Source: Methanobacteriota archaeon (GTDB taxonomy: Archaea > Halobacteriota > Bog-38 > Methanoflorentales > Methanoflorentaceae). From it: a DNA stretch of 17,834 nucleotides. The notes below the pieces were generated by a model. That model saw only the letters and a list, made by a program, of their open reading frames with translations. It had not been told where the DNA came from and searched no databases. Positions 7,676 to 14,998 of the stretch are shown here, one piece after another. The stretch lies in NCBI GenBank assembly GCA_003170935.1, contig PMYA01000104.1, forward strand, positions 7,508-25,341, given 5' to 3'. Position 1 is the first letter of the stretch. Every line of letters begins with the position of its first letter. Position numbers and translations under genes: made by a program.

Positions 7676-7695
7676 AAAAAAAGCCTGTTGAGGCT
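7676..7695 (-). terminator. Hairpin followed by T7 on the minus strand
   Basis: Read on the minus strand: AGCCT, loop CAAC, AGGCT, then TTTTTTT. It lies 185 bases downstream of the zinc-ribbon gene and just upstream of the isf promoter candidate, so it separates the two transcripts. Confidence 0.5.
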
Positions 7696-7838
7696 GTATG
7701 CCTTTTATGGAAAAAACAACGCTGAAGTCTCCAGAATTGTGTCTGGATTCCCGAAGGAGCGTCGTTTATAAGAAGATCCGTGCGCTTCACGTCATTATCT
7801 TATCTATACTGTGAAGCTTTAGTCACGCTGAGGGCAAC

Positions 7839-7853
7839 TGGACTAAAAGTCCA
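7839..7853. repeat. Perfect inverted repeat, 6-bp arms with 3-base loop
   Basis: TGGACT-AAA-AGTCCA lies just downstream of the zinc-ribbon stop. A second small hairpin, AAGCT-ATC-AGCTT at 7874-7886, overlaps that stop. They may help end or protect the zinc-ribbon mRNA; no protein binding is implied. Confidence 0.35.
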
Positions 7854-7879
7854 AAACTATCTCTTGTGCGTAAAAGCTA

Positions 7880-8035
7880 TCAGCTTGATATCTTGCTTTC
7901 GGATGACCATACCTCGTGTTTCGCCGTGTGTTCATTTTTTTCTATGCAAAAGGGACACAAGGTGTAGCCATTAAAAGGGTTCATTCGTACCGGCTTGCCA
8001 CAGAAGGTACATACTAACATTTCTGCCTCGGTCAT
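7880..8035 (-). CDS. Small zinc-ribbon protein, 51 aa
   Basis: Two CxxC knuckles, CTFC (C9, C12) and CPFC (C27, C30), 14 residues apart, form a classic zinc ribbon; the tail is polar. ATG 8035 is chosen because GAGGGGGG sits 8 bases upstream and a TATA-like CATATATACC lies near 8066-8075; a longer frame starting at 8101 would place the promoter inside the gene. It is divergent from the nitrogenase-like gene, with about 200 bases between. Such ribbons can be nucleic-acid or protein-binding adaptors; the function is unknown. Confidence 0.65.
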   Translation of the reverse strand: MTEAEMLVCTFCGKPVRMNPFNGYTLCPFCIEKNEHTAKHEVWSSESKISS

Positions 8036-8065
8036 ATAGATAGCCCCCCTCTTCTTGCGAGATTT

Positions 8066-8075
8066 TTGGTATATA
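8066..8075 (-). promoter_or_regulatory. TATA box candidate for the zinc-ribbon gene
   Basis: CATATATACC on the minus strand, about 35 bases before ATG 8035. It leaves a short leader that still contains the G-rich ribosome binding site. Confidence 0.4.
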
Positions 8076-8191
8076 TGTGCTTGTTTAAATCGACTCTTCA
8101 CATTTAAATTTTTCGAAATCCAGTTTTTTTGCGATTAAAACGTTAATTGAGCCGTCTTTTGGCCACTGCAGCCATCAGTCTTAGCGAAGTC

Positions 8192-8203
8192 CGGTATCTA
8201 TAC
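8192..8203 (+). promoter_or_regulatory. TATA-like element ahead of the nitrogenase-like gene
   Basis: GTATCTATAC lies about 38 bases before ATG 8237, which would give a leader of roughly 10-15 bases. An alternative T/A-rich box lies at 8102-8112. Confidence 0.3.
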
Positions 8204-8236
8204 GACGAGTTGGGTACATACTAGTGTAGCAAAAGG

Positions 8237-9418
8237 ATGGTGGCAGGTTTGTTAAAGAGTGCAGCTAAGATTCCTCGCGCCACGTGTCAGCTCTTCGGTG
8301 CCATAAAGGTGATTAGCAACATTAGAGACAGCGTCATTTTGGTCCACGGCCCGAAAGGCTGCGTTTACCACATCAACTACATACTGGGTATGCGGGGCGA
8401 CAAGACCTCGAACGTCTATTCGACCTGTATGGATGAAAAGGACGTCATTTTTGGCGCCGGAGATAAACTTAAAAGCGCAATCATTGAGCTGGACATCGAG
8501 TTTGGCCCCGCCCTTATCGCGGTGCTCTCGTGCTGTGCTTCCAGCATCATTGGTGAAGACGTTGAGAGTGTTGTAAAGGACGTACAGACAAGGGCTAAGG
8601 TACTAGGCATAGACGCTGGTGGTTTTGAAGGTGATAACCGAGCGGGCTACAGCGAGACGCTCAGGCGACTTGTTGAAGTGCTTGTTGAGCCCCCCCACAC
8701 CCATGACAAGCTTTCGGTGAATTTAATTGGCCTGTTGAGGGCAGGCCCAGATCTCAGAGAGCTCAAGCGTGTCCTAGCGATTATCGGCGTCCAAGTCAAC
8801 GCGGTTCTCACGGCAGGTGCTACTGTACGTCAGATCGAGCGCGCAGCCTCGGCAGCTCTGAATGTGGTTCTCTGCGAAGCCACCGGCAAGGATGCCGCAG
8901 AGCAGTTAGAAAAGCAGTTCGACATGCCATACATTATAGAAGAGCTCCCTATTGGCTATGAGGCAACCTTGCGCTTTCTTGCCCACGTAGCCGATGCGCT
9001 TAGTATCTCAATGGATCTGGACGATGTGTCTCCAAAGCACCGCATCGAAGTCCCTCAAATGATTGGAAAACGGGTTGCCGTGATCGGTGGTCCGACGCGG
9101 GCCATTTCCGTGACAAAATTCCTTAAGGAATACGGCGTTGAACCAGCCCTCGTCGTATCAGACTTTGATGTTAACACGGCCGAACGACTGAGCGGCATCG
9201 TAAGTGACCGATGCGAGGTACTTGTCGCTCCGGAACACGAGCTTATTCTCGAGCGATGCAAAGCGCAGCGAATCGATCTTATCCTTGGGGGGATGCTCGA
9301 GCGACCGATCGCGTCCCGTCTCGGTGTCGCGCATCTCGATATAATGCACGGAAGCGAAAAAACCGTCGGTTTTTCCGGTGCTGAAGCACTGCTCAAACGC
9401 TTAAAAGGTAAAGAGTAG
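8237..9418 (+). CDS. Nitrogenase component-1-like oxidoreductase (NifD/NifE/CfbD superfamily)
   Basis: 393 residues, shorter than NifD and close to CfbD in size. Cysteines sit where component-1 proteins bind a P-cluster-type Fe-S centre: C17 (ATCQLFGA), C42 (HGPKGC) and C99/C100 (LSCCASSIIGEDVESV, compare SxCPxxxIGDD of NifD). DEKDVIFGAGDKL (66-78) is the conserved segment of NifD/E/CfbD. LNVVLCEATGKDAAEQLEKQF places C213 where NifD has the FeMo-cofactor ligand Cys275 (LNLVxCxRSMNY), and HLDIMHGSEKTVGF places H371 near NifD His442 (QMHSW). C64 in STCMDE is an extra cysteine. It could be a homodimer like CfbD (coenzyme F430 synthesis), but it lacks the CfbD N-terminus I would expect. No NifH or NifK-like gene is present. 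The protease gene follows after 2 bases, so they are cotranscribed. Substrate unknown. Confidence 0.87.
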   Translation: MVAGLLKSAAKIPRATCQLFGAIKVISNIRDSVILVHGPKGCVYHINYILGMRGDKTSNVYSTCMDEKDVIFGAGDKLKSAIIELDIEFGPALIAVLSCCASSIIGEDVESVVKDVQTRAKVLGIDAGGFEGDNRAGYSETLRRLVEVLVEPPHTHDKLSVNLIGLLRAGPDLRELKRVLAIIGVQVNAVLTAGATVRQIERAASAALNVVLCEATGKDAAEQLEKQFDMPYIIEELPIGYEATLRFLAHVADALSISMDLDDVSPKHRIEVPQMIGKRVAVIGGPTRAISVTKFLKEYGVEPALVVSDFDVNTAERLSGIVSDRCEVLVAPEHELILERCKAQRIDLILGGMLERPIASRLGVAHLDIMHGSEKTVGFSGAEALLKRLKGKE

Positions 9419-9420
9419 AC

Positions 9421-9912
9421 GTGATCTCAGAGGGGTGCTTAGTTAAAAGCAAAGCGATTCGCGGAACGGTCGGTGCGATTATCCCGTACAACGAGCGCAC
9501 GTGCGCGATCACTGCAGGTCACGTTATCCGCTACGGTAGCGGCGCAGTCGGGACCAAAGTCGTCGTAGACGGATACGAAAGCACGGTTATACGCCTCTTC
9601 AACGACTACGATCTGGCGCTAATTGAGGTCCCCTCAGAGCACGCAACGCTCTCAGCAATAGGCCGAGCCTCCTTTGACCCAGCCGAACTTGTCACGTACG
9701 ATAAACGCATAGCGTGTCGAGTAATCGACACGGGAAAAAACCTCAACCGATTTGCATTTCCTTGTGGGAATATGCCTATGCCTGGAGACAGTGGTTCCCC
9801 TATCATACAGGAAAGTGAGGTTATAGGGATGCTTTCGTCAGTGTTGTACAACAACTGCACCGGACTTGGAATCTCGTCTGAGGTCTTCGGCAATCCGTTG
9901 CGTTTGAGATAA
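9421..9912 (+). CDS. Small trypsin-like serine protease, probably cytoplasmic
   Basis: 163 residues with a complete chymotrypsin-fold triad in order: AITAGHV (H34), DYDLALIEV (D64) and MPGDSGSPI (S124), the last being the canonical GDSGSP. There is no signal peptide, membrane helix or PDZ domain, and the length is near the minimum for one protease domain, so it is a cytosolic single-domain enzyme. Cysteines C28 and C115 lie near the active-site His and Ser segments; C6, C99 and C146 are others. GTG starts 2 bases after the stop of the nitrogenase-like gene, implying translational coupling and a joint role, for example cleaving or maturing that protein (inference). The gene ends 8 bases before the convergent thiL. 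Family assignment is firm; substrate unknown. Confidence 0.85.
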   Translation: MISEGCLVKSKAIRGTVGAIIPYNERTCAITAGHVIRYGSGAVGTKVVVDGYESTVIRLFNDYDLALIEVPSEHATLSAIGRASFDPAELVTYDKRIACRVIDTGKNLNRFAFPCGNMPMPGDSGSPIIQESEVIGMLSSVLYNNCTGLGISSEVFGNPLRLR

Positions 9913-9920
9913 ACCGGCGA

Positions 9921-10895
9921 CTACACACTCGATCCGGAAGCGGATAGGTGCTCATAACCTTCGGACCTCAGCTCATGGATGACCCCGTCGACATCGAGTT
10001 GCATCCCGGATTCCGTGACCTTGCCGATGATGGTATACGGAATGGGAATAGCGGTTAGCCGTTCGTGTCTCGCTGTAAAGAGAAGTTCATAGTCACCACC
10101 GCGGTATATGGAAAGCGTTAATTCATCCCATCGGTCCTCACTTACCGATTTAGCCTCCTCGCTTATGGGAAGCGCAGCCGCTTGTAGATAGAAGCCGCAG
10201 TTGCTAGATTTTGACAGCTCGTACAGCGAGAGACTGAGCCCATCGCTTGTGTCAATGAGTGCGGTCACCGCGCCCGAATCAGCGAGCGCCTGCCCATAGA
10301 TAACTCTCGGCTGCGGTTCGAATAATTTCTTAAGAGCACTTTCCCGAAAGTGATTATCTGCATATCGACTATCGAGCAACATTCTGACGCCGGCGGCAGC
10401 GATGCCTAGTGTCCCTGTTACACATACAATATCTCCGACATTCGCCCCTGCACGCGTGAGCATCTTATGCTGATCTACACTGCCTATAGCCGTGCCGACG
10501 AGCGTGAGTTCCTCGTGTTCATCGGTGTCGCCACCAAGAAGTGTGGTTCCATTTTGCGCGCAGCACGCATTACAGCCACGCATAACGTCAAGAGCAAAAG
10601 CAACTTCAGTATCGCGGGGAATGCCAATGGCCATCGTCACACCGATAGGCGCTGCCCCCATCGCGGCGACGTCACTTAAAGTCGCGGCTGTGGCCATCCA
10701 TCCAACCTGATAACCCGACATCTCGCGTGGAAAATGCGTTTTTTTATGCAACATATCGGTAGTGACGACCAAATACCGGTCACCGTACGCGATTGCCGAA
10801 CAATCGTCAGCCCCTGGACAGAGCACTGCTGTACATTCAATCAACTCAGCTATCAGCTTTACCAGCGCCCGCTCACCAAGTTCGCCGACCTTCAT
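9921..10895 (-). CDS. thiL: Thiamine-monophosphate kinase
   Basis: 324 residues from ATG 10895. ThiL phosphorylates thiamine monophosphate with ATP to thiamine diphosphate, the last step of cofactor synthesis. Motifs in order: GELGERALV near the N-terminus, PGADDC (27-32; Mg-binding), TTDML (45-49), SDVAAMGAAPIG (74-85), GGDT (121-124), ITSDG-type TSDGLSLSL and GGDYELLF. These define ThiL within the PurM/HypE/SelD superfamily. GTG 10907 is in frame and would add four residues, but a TATA-like TATAAA at 10915-10920 lies about 22-25 bases from ATG 10895, suiting a leaderless start there. The gene is divergent from the DUF89 gene and convergent with the protease gene; no other thiamine gene is nearby. 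Confidence 0.95.
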   Translation of the reverse strand: MKVGELGERALVKLIAELIECTAVLCPGADDCSAIAYGDRYLVVTTDMLHKKTHFPREMSGYQVGWMATAATLSDVAAMGAAPIGVTMAIGIPRDTEVAFALDVMRGCNACCAQNGTTLLGGDTDEHEELTLVGTAIGSVDQHKMLTRAGANVGDIVCVTGTLGIAAAGVRMLLDSRYADNHFRESALKKLFEPQPRVIYGQALADSGAVTALIDTSDGLSLSLYELSKSSNCGFYLQAAALPISEEAKSVSEDRWDELTLSIYRGGDYELLFTARHERLTAIPIPYTIIGKVTESGMQLDVDGVIHELRSEGYEHLSASGSSV

Positions 10896-10907
10896 CCGCT
10901 TTGTCAC

Positions 10908-10970
10908 GTGAGCATTTATACCCGATAAGCGCTTCTACTCATCGGCGCAGTGAGCCCTAGGTCGATTGAT
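10908..10970. promoter_or_regulatory. Shared divergent promoter region, thiL / DUF89
   Basis: The element ATTTATACC at 10914-10922 reads as a TATA-like box on both strands and can serve thiL to the left and the DUF89 gene to the right. An AAGCGCTT palindrome lies at about 10926-10933, matching the core of the palindrome at 999-1008. Confidence 0.4.
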
Positions 10971-11831
10971 ATGAAGGTATTTCCCGAATGTATCCCGTGT
11001 CTCACATCGCGGGTGCTGTACGAAGCGAAATTATCAACGAACGATGTTAAAACGCAGCTCAAAGCTGAAGAGGCGGCAGCAAAAGCGATGTGCAGTAAGG
11101 GGTTTGATGGCCCCATAGCACTGCTTTCGACAGACGTGCACCGAGCTGTGTACAGAGTGCTTGGCAATGACGATCCTTACCGCGAGGTGAAACGACTCGC
11201 CAACGAGACCGCGGTCAAACTCTTACCGACGGTTCGGTCAAATATTCAAATGAGCCGCGATCCATTTCGCAGCGCTGTCATCGCCGCGATTATTGGGAAT
11301 ACCTTTGATTTTGGCGTACTCGGTTTTGAAGTAGCAACTGACAATTTTGAAAAGGAAGTCGCCACGATCTACCAACACGGGTTAGACATCGATGATACGG
11401 ACGCCATCAAGGCGCTCATCAAAGATGTAGTATACGTCGCTGATAACGTCGGAGAGATCGTATACGACGGTCTTCTCATAGAGCAGCTGCGTAAGCTTGG
11501 CGGGCGCGTGACTCTCGTCGTACGCGGAGGTTATATCCTCACGGATGCCACGATTGAGGATGTTTGGGAGTTCGGACTAGACAAAGTCGCTGACCGAGTC
11601 CTGACGACGGGTTCAAACGCGATCGGCATCAAACTCGATGAGATCTCGACTGAGTTGAGCGAGATTTTGCCCCGAGCTTCGCTTATTATCGCAAAAGGGA
11701 TGGCTAATTATGAAATGCTCTCTGAATATCCCTTTAAACCAGTCGCCTATTTGATGAGGGTAAAGTGCGCGCCAGTTGCAGAATCGGTGGGGGCCCACGT
11801 CGGTGATTTCATTGCGAAACTTGTGCGGTAA
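10971..11831 (+). CDS. DUF89 family protein (ARMT1-like damage-control phosphatase)
   Basis: 286 residues. Family members are metal-dependent phosphatases proposed to remove damaged or excess sugar and cofactor phosphates. The N-terminal PECIPC (C7, C10) is the CxxC of archaeal DUF89 proteins. ADNVGEIVYDGLLIEQL supplies the metal and phosphate residues (D158, N159, E162, D166), and KGMANYEML corresponds to the family's KGxxNYE. ATG 10971 is chosen because family members start MK.xPECIPC; a GTG at 10950 would add seven residues with no similarity. Some relatives act in cofactor metabolism; the divergent thiL neighbour makes thiamine-phosphate housekeeping thinkable, but this is only a guess. 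Confidence 0.88.
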   Translation: MKVFPECIPCLTSRVLYEAKLSTNDVKTQLKAEEAAAKAMCSKGFDGPIALLSTDVHRAVYRVLGNDDPYREVKRLANETAVKLLPTVRSNIQMSRDPFRSAVIAAIIGNTFDFGVLGFEVATDNFEKEVATIYQHGLDIDDTDAIKALIKDVVYVADNVGEIVYDGLLIEQLRKLGGRVTLVVRGGYILTDATIEDVWEFGLDKVADRVLTTGSNAIGIKLDEISTELSEILPRASLIIAKGMANYEMLSEYPFKPVAYLMRVKCAPVAESVGAHVGDFIAKLVR

Positions 11832-11840
11832 GATGGGCGC

Positions 11841-12632
11841 CTAACGCACAAACAGGAACGCAACCGCGTTGTTGAGCACGTGTAACGTAATTGGAGCCAT
11901 TAGATTGCCTGTCTTCTCGTACACATATGCGAGAACGACACCAATGACGAATAACGGGACAGCGGCTAGCAGCTCTAAATGGATGACCGAAAAGAGCGCC
12001 GCGCTCAGAACGATTGCGTATGAAGGTTTGAAGCGATCCCTGAAAGCTTTGTAGAGGTACCCCCGAAACACGATCTCTTCTGCGATGGGGGCAATTATAA
12101 CCCCAGATAAGAAGACGATGGGCAAAAGCCCCGGAACGGCGGCAGATACTGACAAAGCCTCCTGAGTCGGGTCGACGCCGAGCTGTTGTTGGATAGGATA
12201 GCCGACAATGCCAGCCAGGATAAAGGCAACAACGAATCCCACCACGCCGTAGAGGAGCGCTTTTGGAAGTTTATTCGTGGTAAATCCAAGTGAAGAGAGC
12301 CTCTCTTTGTAGAAACCGAGGACGACTGCTATGATGAGTGCAATGGAAACGATGTTTGCGATGTTCAGCAACCAGAAGGTCCCTGCGGTAATACTTCCAG
12401 TGGTTGTGCCGAGCTCTTCGCTAGAAATTATTATACCCATAGCGATGAGGATCGGTGGCAAGAACAGTGATACACTGAACTGACCAACCAAATACAGCAA
12501 AAGGCCCAGGACGATCGACCATTTCTTCCTTGGCGGTCCACGCGGCACATAGACGTCGTACGGACTCGTCGGATGGAACTCATCCCAATCGATGGCAGCT
12601 ACAGGCTCTTCGTTTTTGTAATCTATGGGCAT
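11841..12632 (-). CDS. CPBP family (CAAX/Rce1-like) intramembrane metalloprotease
   Basis: 263 residues. A polar N-terminal tail of about 37 residues precedes seven to eight membrane helices. The family motifs are intact: EEIVFRG (E185, E186, R190), FSVIHL (H218) and HVLNN (H251, N255), which form the metal site inside the membrane. The family cleaves membrane-protein ends or is involved in immunity and bacteriocin processing; the substrate cannot be told. ATG 12632 is chosen because a TATA-like GATATATAGATA lies at 12662-12673 about 36 bases upstream; a longer frame to 12770 contains this promoter and a cysteine- and arginine-rich sequence without similarity. Divergent from htpX, another membrane protease. 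Confidence 0.88.
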   Translation of the reverse strand: MPIDYKNEEPVAAIDWDEFHPTSPYDVYVPRGPPRKKWSIVLGLLLYLVGQFSVSLFLPPILIAMGIIISSEELGTTTGSITAGTFWLLNIANIVSIALIIAVVLGFYKERLSSLGFTTNKLPKALLYGVVGFVVAFILAGIVGYPIQQQLGVDPTQEALSVSAAVPGLLPIVFLSGVIIAPIAEEIVFRGYLYKAFRDRFKPSYAIVLSAALFSVIHLELLAAVPLFVIGVVLAYVYEKTGNLMAPITLHVLNNAVAFLFVR

Positions 12633-12661
12633 CTTGCTACTTTCGTAGCTAACATGCTGCT

Positions 12662-12673
12662 TATCTATATATC
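12662..12673 (-). promoter_or_regulatory. TATA box candidate for the CPBP protease gene
   Basis: GGATATATAGATA on the minus strand, about 36 bases before ATG 12632. It decides the start of that gene. Confidence 0.5.
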
Positions 12674-12774
12674 CTTGTGCCTTGCGCGGCTCGGCGCCCC
12701 CTGACGTGCGAATACAGCCCGTAATACGACTAAACCGACTGACGGTATCTTTATGAGCTTGAGCGATCATGTGT

Positions 12775-12784
12775 GATATATACG
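12775..12784 (+). promoter_or_regulatory. TATA box candidate for htpX
   Basis: GATATATACG, about 27 bases before ATG 12807. The message would be nearly leaderless, and no Shine-Dalgarno is seen. Confidence 0.55.
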
Positions 12785-12806
12785 AATAATTAGGTGATTA
12801 ATTAAA

Positions 12807-13694
12807 ATGAGAGGCAAGTGGGGCAGTGATATCGGTCTTTCAGCGCGTATGCTGCTGACGATGGTTTTGCTTGGGCTCGTTTATGTCGCGTTCATTGGCA
12901 TCATCTTACTTTACGTGCGTAACATCGCGATTGTAGCCATCTTTGTAGCGCTGTTTCTTGGAGCGCAGTATTATTTCTCCGACCGGTTAGTCCTCGCTGC
13001 GAGCGGCGCCCGCATCGTTAGCGAGGATGAGGCTTCCGAGCTCCACAGTGCGATTGAACGCCTGTGTGCAATGGCAGACCTGCCAAAGCCAAAGGTGGCC
13101 ATAGCAAACAGCGCTGTTCCGAACGCTTTTGCGACCGGCAGAAATCAAAAGCACGCAGTAGTAGCGGTGACGAGTTCCCTCCTCCAACGACTCGAAGAGC
13201 CTGAAATAGAGGCCGTGCTGGCGCACGAGCTATCACACGTCAAAAACAGGGACATGTTGGTTATGACTGTCGCGAGCTTCGTCACGACGATTGCTGGCTT
13301 CCTCATGCGTTATTGGTTCTTTATTGGCGCAGGTGGCAACCGGAGAGACAACAATATAGTCATCTTCTTTGTTGCACTCGCTGCTATATGGATAATCAGC
13401 TTTTTGATCACGCGGGCGCTCTCGCGATACCGCGAGTATGCAGCTGACAGGGGCTCTGCCATTATAACAGCCCACCCCGCGAACCTCGCCAGTGCGCTCC
13501 TAAAAATCAGCGGCTGCATCGAACGCGTTCCGACGGAGGACATCCGTAAAGTTGAGGGCATAAGCCAATTCTTCATTATACCGGCGATATCGAGAGGCTC
13601 TGCACTGAGCCTTTTGTCGACCCATCCACCAATTGAAAAGCGGATTGAACGACTGCGGGAGATGGAGGCCCAGCTCGCCGGACAGAGCGCCTAG
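12807..13694 (+). CDS. htpX: HtpX-like membrane zinc metalloprotease
   Basis: 295 residues, family M48. It degrades misfolded membrane proteins under envelope stress. Two N-terminal helices (about 15-37 and 39-56) precede the zinc site HELSH (H140, E141, H144), with the third ligand in REYAADR (E210). A further two helices (about 151-175 and 184-204) lie between them. AVPNAFATGR (103-112) and STHPPIEKRIERL near the C-terminus are typical of HtpX. It lies 1.3 kb from pspAB and 3 kb from pspA; htpX and pspAB are often linked in archaea and actinobacteria. Transcription appears leaderless and separate from its neighbours. Confidence 0.94.
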   Translation: MRGKWGSDIGLSARMLLTMVLLGLVYVAFIGIILLYVRNIAIVAIFVALFLGAQYYFSDRLVLAASGARIVSEDEASELHSAIERLCAMADLPKPKVAIANSAVPNAFATGRNQKHAVVAVTSSLLQRLEEPEIEAVLAHELSHVKNRDMLVMTVASFVTTIAGFLMRYWFFIGAGGNRRDNNIVIFFVALAAIWIISFLITRALSRYREYAADRGSAIITAHPANLASALLKISGCIERVPTEDIRKVEGISQFFIIPAISRGSALSLLSTHPPIEKRIERLREMEAQLAGQSA

Positions 13695-13735
13695 CGGGAA
13701 TGAGTCGGTCTTTAAGAGTGTTGCTGCGTATTGAG

Positions 13736-14446
13736 TTAGACCATCTGTAAGACTTCCGCCATATCACGAATCTCAAAGTCAGGACACAATCCGTGCGTTG
13801 GAGTACGCCGTCTTTTGTTGTACCATATAGTTTTCAGCCCTGCTTTTTTTGCTCCGCAAATATCGGATATGATTGAATCTCCAACAAAAGCAGTCTTTTC
13901 ACGCGCTATGCCCATCTTCTGGAGGGTCTCGTTGAATATTCGTGGATGTGGTTTGTAGACTTCGAGCTCTTCGGAGGTGATAATCACTTCAAAAAGGTCG
14001 GAGACCCCGTTGAGGTGGGCCGAAAGCTCCTCAGTGTCTCCGTTTGAAACCATTCCGAGCCGGAGGCCGTTTGCATAGAGAGTATCGAGCGTCTTTTTGA
14101 CGTCCGGGAGGATCGTAACCGCTTCATCGAGCATTTTTTTATAGATATAGTTTAGCTCCTGAATATAAGCGTCCTGCACATGTATTCCATAACGATGAAA
14201 GACGTTCTTTGTGCTGATTCCATAAAGATCGCGCATATTTCTAAACTCGCCGCAGTAAGCGATCACGTCGTGAAAAGCGAGTTCAAACTCTTTATTCCAG
14301 TATGCGTTGAACTCGTCCACTGAGGTTGCGATGCCAAACAACGTTTTTGACTGTTGAACGACGTGTTGGGTGATGTCGCGGTGGTATGTACCGACATCGA
14401 GCACGGTGCCATAAGCGTCAAAGAGAATGGCTTCAGTCTCATTCAT
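13736..14446 (-). CDS. HAD superfamily hydrolase, subfamily IA
   Basis: 236 residues. Motif I is FDAYGTVLDVG (nucleophile D10), followed by a helical cap domain (about 20-110), motif II VSNGD, motif III lysine in VYKPHP, and motif IV GDSIISDICGAKKAG. The second motif-I position is Tyr (DxYGT), as in haloacid dehalogenases, rather than the Asp usual in phosphatases, so activity is either dehalogenase-like or a phosphatase with relaxed motif. In archaea a phosphatase of small metabolites is more likely. ATG 14446 is used; a TTG directly before it adds one residue. It sits between htpX and the small HMA-like gene without overlap. Confidence 0.9.
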   Translation of the reverse strand: MNETEAILFDAYGTVLDVGTYHRDITQHVVQQSKTLFGIATSVDEFNAYWNKEFELAFHDVIAYCGEFRNMRDLYGISTKNVFHRYGIHVQDAYIQELNYIYKKMLDEAVTILPDVKKTLDTLYANGLRLGMVSNGDTEELSAHLNGVSDLFEVIITSEELEVYKPHPRIFNETLQKMGIAREKTAFVGDSIISDICGAKKAGLKTIWYNKRRRTPTHGLCPDFEIRDMAEVLQMV

Positions 14447-14612
14447 CAACTAACGGTTTGCTTGCTGAGGTAAATAGCTATTTGTAGGGGAAAACAGCCC
14501 TAAGATTCCTCAGGGCCAAGCATTATGCCGGTCTGTTTTCTCGACTAGTGTTTTAAATGCCGTCCTTATAACACTACTAACGAGTATGACCTCAGATTTA
14601 CTAGGGGGGCAT

Positions 14613-14622
14613 TTTTATCTAC
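14613..14622 (+). promoter_or_regulatory. TATA-like element ahead of the 82-aa gene
   Basis: TTTTATCTAC lies about 30 bases before ATG 14650, giving a near-leaderless message. Confidence 0.35.
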
Positions 14623-14649
14623 TGATGAGGCAACATGCGAGGCAAATAG

Positions 14650-14898
14650 ATGTGCTCTGATCAGAAACACGTAAAGAGGGTAAAAATCCGCTTGCACGAG
14701 TTGCGAGAAGATTCGGATGCTGCTGAGCTCGTGAAGTTCCTTGCACAGCGAAAAGGCATAATAAAAGTCGAAGTAATCGCTGATTTGTTCACGATTTGCA
14801 TCACTTACGATGAGGGGGTAACGACGCCAGGGCAGATCATTGCAGATTTGAGCGACATTCGTTTTATTCCAGAAGGCTCCTCTATATTAAACGGGTAG
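14650..14898 (+). CDS. Small ferredoxin-fold (HMA/ACT-like) protein, 82 aa
   Basis: The predicted order is beta-alpha-beta-beta-alpha-beta: RVKIRLHEL (10-18), SDAAELVKFLAQR, IKVEVIADL, FTICITYDE, TTPGQIIADLSDI, then RFIPE. That is the layout of heavy-metal-associated and ACT small domains. The CxxC metal site of HMA proteins is absent (cysteines only at positions 2 and 50), so metal binding as in CopZ is unlikely. The phrase KGIIKVEVIADLFTICITYD resembles the GVxxVxVdlxxxxvtVxyD pattern of HMA domains. It sits 100 bases upstream of pspAB in the same direction. Role unknown; a membrane-stress partner is possible by context only. Confidence 0.65.
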   Translation: MCSDQKHVKRVKIRLHELREDSDAAELVKFLAQRKGIIKVEVIADLFTICITYDEGVTTPGQIIADLSDIRFIPEGSSILNG

Positions 14899-14998
14899 CA
14901 TCATCGATGCAACGAGAATGAAACATCGCTAGGCGCATAAGCGCAGCCACCTTTCTCCGTGTGCGTAAAAAATTTCGACGACTAATGGTCAAATTGTC

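Larger units (their letters stand above)
7580..7879. other. Intergenic stretch upstream of isf
   Basis: 300 bases without a convincing gene. On the minus strand it holds a terminator (7676-7695) for the zinc-ribbon transcript, a TATA-like TTATAAAG (about 7641-7648) for isf, and a leader with the isf Shine-Dalgarno. An exact hairpin lies at 7839-7853. Confidence 0.5.

Noticed and set aside
12633..12770. N-terminal extension of the CPBP protease to 12770
   Set aside because: The region contains a TATA-like box on the same strand and no conserved sequence; ATG 12632 fits the promoter.
14470..14640. Possible C/D box-like RNA (TGATGAG and CTGA motifs) in the gap before the 82-aa gene
   Set aside because: The motifs are short and badly spaced, with no terminal stem; not enough to call.
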